In this document: piece after piece, positions 6,832 through 15,643 of the stretch
How positions within the stretch are numbered: the stretch's first letter is position 1
Layout of the letters: every line of letters starts with the position of its first letter
Source: DAIDKA01 sp035943195
Lineage (GTDB): Bacteria; Pseudomonadota; Gammaproteobacteria; Steroidobacterales; Steroidobacteraceae
Length of the DNA: 24,803 bases
Direction of reading: 5' to 3'
NCBI GenBank assembly: GCA_035943195.1
Contig: DASZCK010000274.1
Span: 1 to 24,803 of the forward strand
The notes under the pieces: generated by a model
What the model saw: only the letters and a program-made list of their open reading frames with translations
The model's database searches: none
Told to the model about the DNA's origin: nothing
Translations under genes and position numbers: made by a program

Positions 6832-8490
6832 CTAGCGGTCGTGATCGTGGTCGCGATCCCCATCATGGTCATCGTCGCGATCGCCCCGCGCAACGTAGGC
6901 GACGCCGCGATAGACCGTGCCATAGACGGGAGCTTCCAGCGTTCTGAAGCTCTCGGTACTGACCTTGCCGCTGAGGCTGGTCGCAGCGACATCGTCGGTT
7001 ATCACGACGACGCGATTCGGATCCGCACCGTTGTCGCCCGAGGTGCTGCTGGTCGAGGTCACGGCCCAGAGGGTCACCGTGCCGTCCCGGTTGATCCGCC
7101 CGGTGAGATTGCGTAGCCCGATCGTGGTCACGTCGGGATACTGACCGTCATACCCGACGAGTCCGGTGTCAACCTTGCCGATGAGGCCGCTCGTCAAGGT
7201 ATAGGCGAGCGTCCAGCTGCCATTACTGCCCAGTATCCATTTCTCCAGGCCCGCGTGCGCTGCGTCGGCGCTGTTGCCGGTGCCCTCGTCGGTCACGTAC
7301 AGCGTGTGATCATCGGCGAAGAACAGCGCAAAGGGCGTGTAGTCACCGCCGCTGGTCTTGTCAGGCAGGCTTGCCCGCGACGAGTCGACCGGAAAGCCAT
7401 TGAGAATCATGATGGCCTGCTGTCCCGCGTTGGCCACGGTGGGCAGCACGTCGCCGACCGCAGGCCCGGTGTTCGCCACGGGAAGGAACTTGTCGGGTGA
7501 CTGGGTTCCAGCCACGATCGTATAGACCGTCTGCACCCCATTGCTGCCACTGCCCTTGGTGAAATACAGCGCGCCGCGGTGTTCGGCGATGCCGCGGAAA
7601 TTGTCGTCCTTGCCCGGCTTGTCGTCGACGCCGTTTTTCCCCAGCCCGAACTGCAGCAGCGGATTGACCTCGGCGGAATTCCCGTCCGGGATGGTCACAT
7701 CGGCGGACCAGGCGTTGAGCGGGTTGACCACTTCAACGCCGGTGGTCTCGGTCACATCGGGATTGGTGCCGTTGGTGGCCGTGCCGAAAGTCGTCGCATT
7801 GCCATTGTTGGCATTGCCCACCGTGTAGTAGAGGCCGTTCGGCGCGAGCAGGGCTGAGCGCCCGTTGTTGCCGCCGTAGTTGATGGTAGGCGTGTAGGAA
7901 AAGTGTCCATCGTCGTCCAAAGAGACGATGGTGCGGTGGAAGGCGTAGTTGCTGCCGAAAGCGAAGGTCACAGGATTGGTCGGGTCCTGGCCCGGCACCG
8001 CATCCGAGTTCGAAGCATCCAGAGCGCCGACGCCAGCGCCGGCGTACCCCACGAATACCAGGTGTTGACCACGTCGGTCGTGACTCAGATGCAACCCCAG
8101 CTCGGATTTGGAGGAGAAACTCGTGACGACCTGGGAGGTCGGAACCAGCTGGCGGTTGATCGCGCGGCCGGTATCAGCATTGACGTCCGTCAGGTAAATC
8201 GGCGAAGTCACACCAAAGCTGCCATCGACCGTATCGTTGTTCCAGACAGTGACGTAATTATTGTCGGAGATGGCAGCAATGGTTGCGGTATTGGTGTTGG
8301 GAAGTGGTGTTCCGACCTTCAAGCTGGCAACAGCGCCTTTCCCGCCTTCATACACGCTGCTGCTGATGACCAGCGATCCCGGCCGCAACACGCTGTCATC
8401 GGCCGCGGCCACACCCACGTAGGCAAAGGCGCTGGCGCCGCAGGTCAAAATGATAGCAACGGTTCGAGCGACGGACGAACGGGTGGTCAT
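6832..8490 (-). CDS. secreted protein of unknown function with Asp/His/Arg-rich C-terminal tail
   Basis: A 552-residue exported protein. The ATG at 8490 follows a strong AGGGGAAG ribosome binding site; a longer frame to 8658 only shadows the phosphoesterase. The N-terminus (TTRSSVARTVAIILTCGASA then AYVGVAAADD) is a Sec signal peptide with likely cleavage near VAAA/DD. The mature protein is rich in Gly, Asn, Thr and Asp, with recurring short strands ending in aromatic or small residues (GLYYTVGN, GALYFTKGS, FALFFADDHTLYVTDEG), which suggests a beta-propeller or similar all-beta fold. The last residues GDRDDDHDGDRDHDHDR are low-complexity and might bind divalent metal. No catalytic motif is recognised. 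It sits 70 bp downstream of a secreted phosphoesterase and is probably co-transcribed with it. Confidence 0.78.
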   Translation of the reverse strand: MTTRSSVARTVAIILTCGASAFAYVGVAAADDSVLRPGSLVISSSVYEGGKGAVASLKVGTPLPNTNTATIAAISDNNYVTVWNNDTVDGSFGVTSPIYLTDVNADTGRAINRQLVPTSQVVTSFSSKSELGLHLSHDRRGQHLVFVGYAGAGVGALDASNSDAVPGQDPTNPVTFAFGSNYAFHRTIVSLDDDGHFSYTPTINYGGNNGRSALLAPNGLYYTVGNANNGNATTFGTATNGTNPDVTETTGVEVVNPLNAWSADVTIPDGNSAEVNPLLQFGLGKNGVDDKPGKDDNFRGIAEHRGALYFTKGSGSNGVQTVYTIVAGTQSPDKFLPVANTGPAVGDVLPTVANAGQQAIMILNGFPVDSSRASLPDKTSGGDYTPFALFFADDHTLYVTDEGTGNSADAAHAGLEKWILGSNGSWTLAYTLTSGLIGKVDTGLVGYDGQYPDVTTIGLRNLTGRINRDGTVTLWAVTSTSSTSGDNGADPNRVVVITDDVAATSLSGKVSTESFRTLEAPVYGTVYRGVAYVARGDRDDDHDGDRDHDHDR

Positions 8491-8560
8491 CGGAACTTCC
8501 CCTGCATTTGATTTACTTGGCCGGGCAAAGTAGCCGACCTTCGTGTCAAATCCGTGACCG

Positions 8561-10048
8561 TCAGTGTGAGCGCGGCAGCGCGTTGAACACGTCCTTGCCG
8601 AAGGGCAGCAGGCCAGCCGCGCCGGCATAACCCAGGTGCCCGTGACCGTCGTCCCCACCTTCGGTGAGCCCGAGCAGGTCTTCGTAGCTGCGCAGGGCCG
8701 AGTAGTGGTTGTAATAGCCAGTCGAGTTCACGGTGCCCGGTTCGATCAGGTGCTTGTTCAGCAACACCGTACCGATCTGGCCGCCGCCCGGGAGGGTGTA
8801 GGCCGGTGGATCGGCGCTCGGGTAGCCGGGCAGGAACACTCCCAGCAGCGGACTCCAGCCGGGATTGCGCAGGTTCGGCCCAGTGGGTGACAGGCAGGTG
8901 GCCTGTACCGCATTGGGGCAGGCATTGGCGCCGCTGCCGGTGTCCGCGCCCGACTCGTCCACCGTAATCACCACCAGCAGCTTGCCGCTCTGGTAGGCCG
9001 GGGAGGCCATGACCATGGGGATCCAGTGCGCCAACCACAGATTCGCAGCAGTCAGTCCGCCGGTCTTGCCGCCCTCCACGTTCTCGCCCGCGCAACTGGC
9101 ATCGTGTCCGTCATTGCACAGGTTCGGCGTGACGAACATGAACTTCGGAGTGCTCTCGATTCGCTGCAGGTCATCGTAGAGATGACTGGAGAAGACATCC
9201 GCGCTGCCGTTGGTGCCGACCGTGACGGCGCCGAGCGGCACCACATGGCGATTGCACCTCTGCTGGTCGTCGATCACCGAGTGAAAGTAGACAAATGGCG
9301 CGTGTCGGTCGGCGTACTGGTCGGAGATCGGGGTGCCCTCGGCACTGTTGGTCAGATCAGGAGTGCCGATCATGGGATGGGCGCAGTCAGTACCGCCCAG
9401 ACGGTCCGGTGAGCCGAAATCCCGCGACGGGTCGTTGCCCATGTCCTCGGCGTATTCGCGCCACAGCACATGGTGGTGGGTATCAAAATGCTCGTCCCGT
9501 TCGCCGTAGGCCCGGTCCAGCTGATCCCCGATGGTCTGCGCGCCGTGCGAGCCGCGGGCCGGCCGCGGAAACACGCAGCCGGCGCCTACCACCTGGCCGG
9601 CAAAGGCGGGGTTGGCATGGGCGTCGGCATCGGTGCCGGGACTGACATCGGTGAACTGGCCGACCACCGGCGGATGGGTCAATGTGGTTGCATCGATGCA
9701 GTCACTGTTCGTTGTCGCATTGGTTTCCTGGCCGGAGACCTCGGCAATATAGTTGCCGAGACTGACGTGACTGGTCGCGTAGTAGTTGAGGATCAGCTCG
9801 CCCTGCTTCAGCAGCCTGCAGTTCAGATAATTCGCGTTGCTGGTCGGGTCCGTGGTCGGGCAACCACCGAAGGTCACATCCTCGCTCTCGTTTTCCAGAT
9901 TGATGACCAGGATGTGGTCGATCGCGCCCGGGGGCGCGGCAGCTCGCAGGTAGCCGTGATCACCGTCGGCGCAGGCGATGCGGGGCAATAGCGGGGCCAG
10001 TAAGGATACGGCGACGACGCACGAGCGCAGAGGGTGCCTGGCAATCAT
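8561..10048 (-). CDS. secreted phosphoesterase (PF04185; phospholipase C / acid phosphatase AcpA-like)
   Basis: A 495-residue exported phosphoesterase. A signal peptide covers about residues 1-27 (ending PRIACA). The family start motif is HILVINLENES at 45-55, corresponding to the HIVVxxMENxS strand with its metal-binding Glu. HVSLGNYIAEVSGQ at 94-107 matches the usual HPSxPNYxAxxSG. KLLVVITVDESGADTG near the C-terminal half matches the VITFDExxG metal-binding segment, followed by GVFLPGY. The family hydrolyses phosphate mono- or diesters, including phosphatidylcholine in phospholipase C relatives, in the periplasm or outside the cell. The specific substrate is not visible. GGGAG lies about nine bases before the ATG. 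It follows the TonB receptor by 89 bp and precedes the secreted protein by 70 bp. Confidence 0.88.
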   Translation of the reverse strand: MIARHPLRSCVVAVSLLAPLLPRIACADGDHGYLRAAAPPGAIDHILVINLENESEDVTFGGCPTTDPTSNANYLNCRLLKQGELILNYYATSHVSLGNYIAEVSGQETNATTNSDCIDATTLTHPPVVGQFTDVSPGTDADAHANPAFAGQVVGAGCVFPRPARGSHGAQTIGDQLDRAYGERDEHFDTHHHVLWREYAEDMGNDPSRDFGSPDRLGGTDCAHPMIGTPDLTNSAEGTPISDQYADRHAPFVYFHSVIDDQQRCNRHVVPLGAVTVGTNGSADVFSSHLYDDLQRIESTPKFMFVTPNLCNDGHDASCAGENVEGGKTGGLTAANLWLAHWIPMVMASPAYQSGKLLVVITVDESGADTGSGANACPNAVQATCLSPTGPNLRNPGWSPLLGVFLPGYPSADPPAYTLPGGGQIGTVLLNKHLIEPGTVNSTGYYNHYSALRSYEDLLGLTEGGDDGHGHLGYAGAAGLLPFGKDVFNALPRSH

Positions 10049-10137
10049 ACGAGAGCTCCCGAAGCTTTATGTTGGCGGTACGGCTGCCAAGGCTAGCTCG
10101 GAAGTGTGGCAAATCGGTTGCAGGGCGCCGTCGGTCG

Positions 10138-12282
10138 TTAGCCCTTGGGGTCCAGGTACTTGGCCTCAAACATCACGAACACGCTGAACCCCGGGGCCGG
10201 TTCAAAGAACCGTGAGTTCGCGTCGTTGACGATCACCGAGCCGATGTACGCCTTGTTGAACATGTTCTCGATGCGCAGGAACTCGCTGGTGTGCCAGCCC
10301 GTGCTCTTCTGCTCGAAGCCGGCACGCAGATTCTCGGTCCAGTAACCACCCGCGTAGCCGGTATTGCGGTCATCGGCATAAATGCGGGAGCGCACCAGGG
10401 TCTCGGCCGTGGCGAAGAAACCGCTGGCCGGATGGCGCCAGGTGAGTCCGGCGTAGAGGATGTTCTGGGGGACTGCCGGCAGGAAGTTGCCCGCCGCAAT
10501 GACATCGGGCGCGCAGGGCGTTCCGGCGCACCCGGCGTAGGCGTCCGCCACCACGGCCTTCAGGTAGGAGTAGGCGATCCGCGCTTCGAAGTCACGCGGC
10601 AGGTCCGCGGTGACGCCAAGCTCCGCGCCTTCGCGCTGGGTCGCGCCGATGTTCTCGTACACCGATCGGCCGCCGGAATTCTGCAGCACGCCCAGTTCGT
10701 TTACGGTGCGGATGAAGAACAGCGACGCGTCCACCCGGAAATCCGCGCCGCGGCTCTTCGCACCGATTTCATAATCGCTGCTGCGCGCCGGCTGCAGGCC
10801 GAAGTTCAGCCCCGGGAGAGTGCCGCTGATGGAGCGGTACGCCAGCTCATTCAAGGTCGGTGTCTCAAAACCGCGGCCGAATGAGGCGTAGGTGCTGAAG
10901 TCCTTGCTCACCTCGTAGCTCAGGGCGGCGACGGGGTTGGTGGCCGCGTAGCGCGTACCGCTCAACGGCAGCGCACCGCTGACCGACAGATGGCTGTGGT
11001 CGGTGATGTCCACGACGCTGTTGCGCACGCCCGCCGTGGCATGCAGGTGTGGCGTCAGGTCCCACTGCGCCTGGAAGTATTCATCCAGGTCATGCACCAG
11101 GTTGGTCTCGTAGCGACGCAGCGTGCCTTCGACACCGAGCTCGGTGCCGATGTAGTTGAGGTAGCCGCGACGATGCTCATCCAGATCGTCGTAGCTCACA
11201 CCCAGCGTCGTCGTCAGGGAGGTGCCCAGGAACTCGCGCTGGTCGCTGAAGTGCACGTCGGTGCCGCTGTAGCCGCGCGCCAGATCGATGACGCCGCCCG
11301 GACTGCTGGGCGCCGCCTGCGTGGCCAGCGGAATGGACTGATACTGCGTGGTCTGGCGGTGACCGCCGTAGACCATCGCAATCAGGCTGTCGTGGTCGCC
11401 GAACTCACGATCGTACGTGAGGCCCAGCTGCTCCTGGGCGAGGGCCTTGCGGGTGTTGAACGTGTCGGCACCGGTGCCGGCCTGGACCGGATCCGCTACC
11501 CGTTGCGCGCTGGTCAGTCCCAGCGGGTCCTGCACGAAGGGCGTCTCGACCGCGTTGGCGATGAAGGTGAGCTGCGACACATCATCGAGTTTCACGCGCA
11601 CCTTGCTGTTGAGCTGATTGCGCTGGGCCTCGCTATGCCGACGATAGCCGTCGGTCTGGAAGTGCGAGACATCCATGATGTAGTTGACCGGACCTGAGTC
11701 CCCGCCGACCAGTGCCGAGTAGCGCTGCGTATTCAATGAACCATATTCAAGGGTCGAGCCGGCCTCGAATCCGGGCGGCCCATCTCCGGTGAACACGGCG
11801 ATCACGCCACCCGAGGAGTTGCCGTAGAGAGCCGAGAAGGGTCCGCGCAGCACCTCGATGTGATCGGCGGACCCTAAGTCGAACTGCGAGAACTGCCCCT
11901 GGCCGTCCGGCATGGTGCCGGGGATGCCGTCTGAATACAGGCGCACGCCACGCACGCCGAAGCTGGAGCGCGCGCCGAAGCCGCGCGAGGAGATCTGCAG
12001 GTCCTGCGCATAGTTCTGGCGGCTCTGCACCGAAACGCCCGGCACGGTGTCGAGGGATTCGGACAGATTGACCTGGGACTGACCGTCGTGAATCTCGGCG
12101 CTGCCGATACGGTCCACGGACGCGGGCACGGTCAGGCTCTCCTGCACGATGCGGGTCGCGGTCACCACCACTGAATTCAGCTCCGATGCGCTGTCATCAT
12201 CCGGCGCATCCTGCGCCAGCGCGCTGCGGCCGCCGGCCAGCGCGCACATGGTGATGAACGTCCCTGTCCAGAGCCGGCGCAT
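10138..12282 (-). CDS. pqqU: TonB-dependent outer membrane receptor, YncD/PqqU type
   Basis: A 714-residue outer membrane receptor. A signal peptide ends near SALA/Q (residue 23), then a short linker with NSVVVTATR that may serve as the TonB box, a plug domain to about residue 165 and a 22-strand barrel ending in aromatic residues. The plug and barrel share long, specific segments with E. coli YncD, now called PqqU and known to import pyrroloquinoline quinone: NLSESLDTVPGVSVQSRQNY, GVRLYSDGIPGTMPDGQGQ, EVLRGPFSALYGNSSGGV, QTTQYQSIPLATQ, GRGFETPTLNEL and GSVIVNDANSRFFEPAPG. This resemblance is recalled, not computed. The ATG at 12282 is chosen with AAAGGGA upstream; a longer frame to 12357 lacks a signal peptide at its start. 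It is divergent from gmk and first of a minus-strand run. Confidence 0.88.
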   Translation of the reverse strand: MRRLWTGTFITMCALAGGRSALAQDAPDDDSASELNSVVVTATRIVQESLTVPASVDRIGSAEIHDGQSQVNLSESLDTVPGVSVQSRQNYAQDLQISSRGFGARSSFGVRGVRLYSDGIPGTMPDGQGQFSQFDLGSADHIEVLRGPFSALYGNSSGGVIAVFTGDGPPGFEAGSTLEYGSLNTQRYSALVGGDSGPVNYIMDVSHFQTDGYRRHSEAQRNQLNSKVRVKLDDVSQLTFIANAVETPFVQDPLGLTSAQRVADPVQAGTGADTFNTRKALAQEQLGLTYDREFGDHDSLIAMVYGGHRQTTQYQSIPLATQAAPSSPGGVIDLARGYSGTDVHFSDQREFLGTSLTTTLGVSYDDLDEHRRGYLNYIGTELGVEGTLRRYETNLVHDLDEYFQAQWDLTPHLHATAGVRNSVVDITDHSHLSVSGALPLSGTRYAATNPVAALSYEVSKDFSTYASFGRGFETPTLNELAYRSISGTLPGLNFGLQPARSSDYEIGAKSRGADFRVDASLFFIRTVNELGVLQNSGGRSVYENIGATQREGAELGVTADLPRDFEARIAYSYLKAVVADAYAGCAGTPCAPDVIAAGNFLPAVPQNILYAGLTWRHPASGFFATAETLVRSRIYADDRNTGYAGGYWTENLRAGFEQKSTGWHTSEFLRIENMFNKAYIGSVIVNDANSRFFEPAPGFSVFVMFEAKYLDPKG

Positions 12283-12418
12283 TCGTCTTAATTCCCTTTG
12301 GTCGGCGGCTTGAAAGCTGCGGTGCGCCAGAATGAGGACTCGGACACATTGGCGCAATACAGATAAAAGCTAAAAACCCGGCTTTCGCTACAATGTCGGG
12401 GTGCAGCACAACCCAGCC

Positions 12419-13060
12419 ATGACTCCCGGGAAACAAAGCTTCCGCGCCGGCGGACTGTTTGTGATTTCCGCGCCATCGGGCGCCGGCAAGACCTCGCTGG
12501 TGAAGGCCCTGCTGGAACGCAATCCGGCGCTGACCGTGTCCGTGTCCCACACCACGCGGGCGCGACGCCCGAATGAAGTGGAGGGGCGCGAGTATTGGTT
12601 CGTGACGCCTGAGGAATTTCTGCAGCGTAGGGACCGCGGCGAGTTCCTCGAACACGCACAGGTGTTCGACAACTACTACGGCACCGGCAAGGCGACGGTG
12701 GATGCTTTGCTGGCCGCCGGTCGGGATGTCATTCTGGAAATCGACTGGCAGGGCGCGCGCCAGGTGCGCCAGTCCGCACCCGCTTGCACGACGATTTTCA
12801 TTCTGCCGCCCTCGCGTGCCGCCCTCGAAGAGCGGCTGCGCAACCGGCAGACGGATTCCGACACCGTGATCGCGCGCCGGCTGCAGGATGCGGTTGGCGA
12901 CATGTCGCACTACCGCGAGTTCGGCTACGTGGTGGTCAACGACGATTTCGACAGCGCCGTGCGCCAGCTGGAGAGCATCCTGGCGGGGCGCGGCCAGGCC
13001 CTTGCCAGTGATCGCGTGGAGCTTGAACCGCTGCTGACCGACCTGCTCGGGGCGCCGTGA
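12419..13060 (+). CDS. gmk: guanylate kinase
   Basis: Guanylate kinase phosphorylates GMP to GDP with ATP in the cytoplasm and is essential for GTP supply. The 213-residue protein carries the P-loop SAPSGAGKT at 17-25, the GMP-binding stretch SVSHTTRARRPNEVEGREYWFV including the conserved Ser, Arg and Tyr/Glu contacts, LEHAQVFDNYYGT, the VILEIDWQGARQV strand with its Asp, and the lid IFILPPSRAALEERLRNR. The length fits the family. ATG at 12419 is preferred over an in-frame GTG at 12401, because a good -10 hexamer TACAAT at 12389-12394 would place the transcription start near 12401; no matching -35 is evident and no strong ribosome binding site precedes either. It heads the gmk-rpoZ-spoT block. 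Confidence 0.97.
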   Translation: MTPGKQSFRAGGLFVISAPSGAGKTSLVKALLERNPALTVSVSHTTRARRPNEVEGREYWFVTPEEFLQRRDRGEFLEHAQVFDNYYGTGKATVDALLAAGRDVILEIDWQGARQVRQSAPACTTIFILPPSRAALEERLRNRQTDSDTVIARRLQDAVGDMSHYREFGYVVVNDDFDSAVRQLESILAGRGQALASDRVELEPLLTDLLGAP

Positions 13061-13149
13061 CGGCGGTCTGGCCAAAGCGGGTCAGCTTGCCGTAGACTCT
13101 TGAACCCCTTCCGCCCTTTGCGGCGGTCCTTACCAAAGTTAAGCAGGAT

Positions 13150-13428
13150 ATGGCCCGAATTACCGTCGAAGACTGTCTCCAGAACGTGGATAACCTGTTC
13201 CAGCTGGTGCTGCTGGCCTCCCAGCGCGCCCGGCGCCTGGCCAATGGCGCCGAGCCCACCGTGGCCTGGGAAAACGATAAGCCCACGGTTGTGGCCCTGC
13301 GTGAAATCGCCGAAGGCTCGATTACGGCCGAGATGCTGCGCGAGCCCGAGCCGCCGCCGGTCGAGGCCCCCATGCCGGATGCCGAATCCATGGCCTTCCG
13401 TGCCCCCCAATTCGGTCTTGGAGACTGA
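13150..13428 (+). CDS. rpoZ: DNA-directed RNA polymerase omega subunit
   Basis: The omega subunit assists folding and assembly of beta-prime into RNA polymerase and forms part of a ppGpp binding site. The 92-residue protein has the family core MARITVEDCLQNV, LVLLASQRARRLANG, WENDKPTVVALREIAEGSIT, and a Pro/Glu-rich C-terminal tail that varies among species. AGGA directly precedes the ATG. The usual NRFxLV near residue 15 reads NLFQLV here, with Leu in place of the frequent Arg. Its place between gmk and spoT is the standard gammaproteobacterial order; spoT begins 16 bp after its stop. Confidence 0.97.
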   Translation: MARITVEDCLQNVDNLFQLVLLASQRARRLANGAEPTVAWENDKPTVVALREIAEGSITAEMLREPEPPPVEAPMPDAESMAFRAPQFGLGD

Positions 13429-13444
13429 CTCCGAGGCGTGACCT

Positions 13445-15643
13445 ATGGACTATGCGTCTTCGCTCCTGGGACTGATCCCCGGTGCAAGGCGCGCCACGCC
13501 GGGGCTTAAGGACCTGCTGGCCACCGTCGGGACCTATCTGCCGCCCGAGCAGGTGGAGCGCATCCGGGAGGCGGCCGAGTTCGGTGCCTCGGCGCACAAA
13601 GGCCAGACCCGTCTCAGCGGCGAACCCTTCATCGCCCATCCGGTGGCCGCAGCGTCGATTCTCGCCGAGCTGCATCTGGACACCGATACCATCATCGCGG
13701 CCATCCTCCACGATGTCATCGAGGACACGCCCACCCCGAAGGATCAGCTGGCCCAGCGCTTCGGGGCGGACGTCGCCGAAATCGTCGACGGCGTCACCAA
13801 GCTCGACCAGATCAAATTCAAGAGCCGCGAGGAAGCGCAGGCGGAGAGCTTCCGCAAGATGCTGCTGGCGATGGTGCGTGACTTGCGCGTGGTGCTGGTC
13901 AAGCTCGCCGACCGCACGCACAACATGCGCACCATCGAGGCCATGGCCGTGGCCCGCCGTCGCGCCATCGCGCGCGAAACGCTGGAGATCTACGCACCCA
14001 TCGCCGAGCGCTTGGGCCTCTATGACCTGAAACTGGAACTGGAGGACTTAGGGTTTGCCGCCCTGTATCCGCAGCGCTACCGGGTCCTCGAGCGTGCGCT
14101 CAAGCGGGCCCGCGGCAACCAGAAGGAGTTCCTGAAGAAGATCGAGCAGCAGCTGACGGCGGCGCTGATGAAGAACGAAATCGTGGCGCGGGTGGCGGCG
14201 CGCGAGAAGCACCTGTACAGCATCTATCGCAAGATGCAGCGCAAGCGCTCGACCTTGAATGAAATCGTGGACGTCTATGGGCTGCGCATCGTGGTCGACA
14301 AGGCCGACACCTGCTACCGCGCCCTGGGCAGCGTGCACAGCGTCTTCAAGCCCATGCCCGGACGCTTCAAGGACTACATCGCCATCCCGCGAGTGAATGG
14401 GTATCAGTCGCTGCACACCACGCTCTTCGGCCCGAACGGCGTGCCCATCGAAGTGCAGATCCGCACCGAAGACATGAACAGCGTGGCGCAAAGCGGCATC
14501 GCCGCGCACTGGCGCTACAAGAGCGGCGAAAGCGCCGGCTCCTCGCAGCAGGAGCGCGCGCGCGAATGGCTGTCGCGGCTGGTCGAACTGCAGGACGGCG
14601 GCGGCAGTTCCGAGGAGTTCCTGGAAAGCGTCAAGGTAGACCTGTTCCCGGACAAGGTGTACGTGTTCACGCCCAAAGGTGAAATCCTGCGCCTGCCAAG
14701 CGGCGCCACCGTGGTCGATTTCGCCTACTCGGTGCACACCGACATCGGCAACCGCTGTGTGGCGGCCAAGGTGGACCGCCGCCTGACACCGTTGCGCACC
14801 GTGCTGCGCAATGGCCAGACCGTGGAGATCATCACCGCCAAGGGCGCCATGCCCAATCCCTCGTGGGTGAACTTCGTGGTCACCGCCAAGGCCCGCAACG
14901 CCATCCGCCATTATCTCAAGGGCCTGCGGCGCTCGGAGGCCATTGCCCTGGGCAAGCGGCTGCTGAACCAGTCGCTCGGGGAATTCCATCTGGCGCTGGA
15001 GGATGTGCCGCCGGCCCTCATGCAGGCGGCCGTCGCCGAGTTCGGCATGAAGGACATCGACGAACTGTTCGAGCGCATCGGCATGGGCGAGCGGCTGGCA
15101 CCCCTGGTGGCGCGCCGGCTGCTGCCGGCCGCACCCCAGGAAGAAGGCGGCGAGGTGACGGCGCCCGGCGCCATGGCCATCGCCGGCACCGAGGGCCTGC
15201 TGGTCACCTATGCGCGCTGCTGTTTCCCCATTCCCAACGACCCGGTCATCGCCTTCCTCTCCAGCGGCCGCGGCGTGGTCGTGCACCGCGAGACCTGCGT
15301 CAACGTCGAGGACTACCGCAAGCATCCGGAGAAGTGGCTACCGGTGTCCTGGCAGGCCACTCCGGATAGGGTCTTCAGCTCGCAGATCCGCGTCGATGTG
15401 CCCAACCGCATGGGTATCCTGGCCGCCGTGGCCGCCGCCATTGCCGCCACTGAAACCAACATCGAACGGGTGTCGGTGGAGGAGCGCGAGTCCGAGTTTT
15501 CGGTTCTTGATTTCGAACTGCGGGTGCGCGACCGAGCGCAGCTCGCCGTCGTCATCCGTACCATCCGCCGCATGCCCGACATACTGCGCGTCACGCGCAC
15601 GCTGGCGGCCCATTCACGCAAGCGAGGGGAAGAAAAATCATGA
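13445..15643 (+). CDS. spoT: bifunctional (p)ppGpp synthetase / (p)ppGpp 3'-pyrophosphohydrolase
   Basis: A 732-residue RelA/SpoT homolog that makes and degrades the alarmone (p)ppGpp in the stringent response. The N-terminal HD hydrolase is intact: His65 in FIAHPV, His89-Asp90 in LHDVIEDT, and Asp156 in KLADRTHNMRT, so hydrolysis should work. The synthetase domain has YGLRIVVDK from 278, PGRFKDYIAIPRVNGYQSLH from 305 and EVQIRT at 336-341, so synthesis also looks possible. A TGS domain starts at about 407 (VFTPKGE), followed by the helical and zinc-finger-like region with ARCCFP, and a C-terminal ACT domain at about 655-730. GAGG lies upstream of the ATG. The stop overlaps the ridA start by 4 bp. 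Confidence 0.97.
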   Translation: MDYASSLLGLIPGARRATPGLKDLLATVGTYLPPEQVERIREAAEFGASAHKGQTRLSGEPFIAHPVAAASILAELHLDTDTIIAAILHDVIEDTPTPKDQLAQRFGADVAEIVDGVTKLDQIKFKSREEAQAESFRKMLLAMVRDLRVVLVKLADRTHNMRTIEAMAVARRRAIARETLEIYAPIAERLGLYDLKLELEDLGFAALYPQRYRVLERALKRARGNQKEFLKKIEQQLTAALMKNEIVARVAAREKHLYSIYRKMQRKRSTLNEIVDVYGLRIVVDKADTCYRALGSVHSVFKPMPGRFKDYIAIPRVNGYQSLHTTLFGPNGVPIEVQIRTEDMNSVAQSGIAAHWRYKSGESAGSSQQERAREWLSRLVELQDGGGSSEEFLESVKVDLFPDKVYVFTPKGEILRLPSGATVVDFAYSVHTDIGNRCVAAKVDRRLTPLRTVLRNGQTVEIITAKGAMPNPSWVNFVVTAKARNAIRHYLKGLRRSEAIALGKRLLNQSLGEFHLALEDVPPALMQAAVAEFGMKDIDELFERIGMGERLAPLVARRLLPAAPQEEGGEVTAPGAMAIAGTEGLLVTYARCCFPIPNDPVIAFLSSGRGVVVHRETCVNVEDYRKHPEKWLPVSWQATPDRVFSSQIRVDVPNRMGILAAVAAAIAATETNIERVSVEERESEFSVLDFELRVRDRAQLAVVIRTIRRMPDILRVTRTLAAHSRKRGEEKS

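Noticed and set aside
12283..12418. Divergent promoter for pqqU and a Fur-like box
   Set aside because: Minus-strand hexamers match poorly and no Fur palindrome is visible; only the plus-strand TACAAT stands out, without a -35.
13111..13126. GC hairpin CCGCC-N6-GGCGG before rpoZ as a terminator
   Set aside because: Five-base stem with no following T run, and read-through from gmk to rpoZ is expected.
13061..13138. Imperfect direct repeat CGGCGGTC-N3/4-CCAAAG between gmk and rpoZ
   Set aside because: Only two copies, short and 60 bp apart; it may be chance in GC-rich DNA, and no binding protein is suggested.
14048..15325. A 425-codon open frame antisense to spoT
   Set aside because: It mirrors a well-conserved spoT coding region; its translation is low-complexity and rich in His, Ala and Gly, typical of antisense frames in GC-rich DNA.
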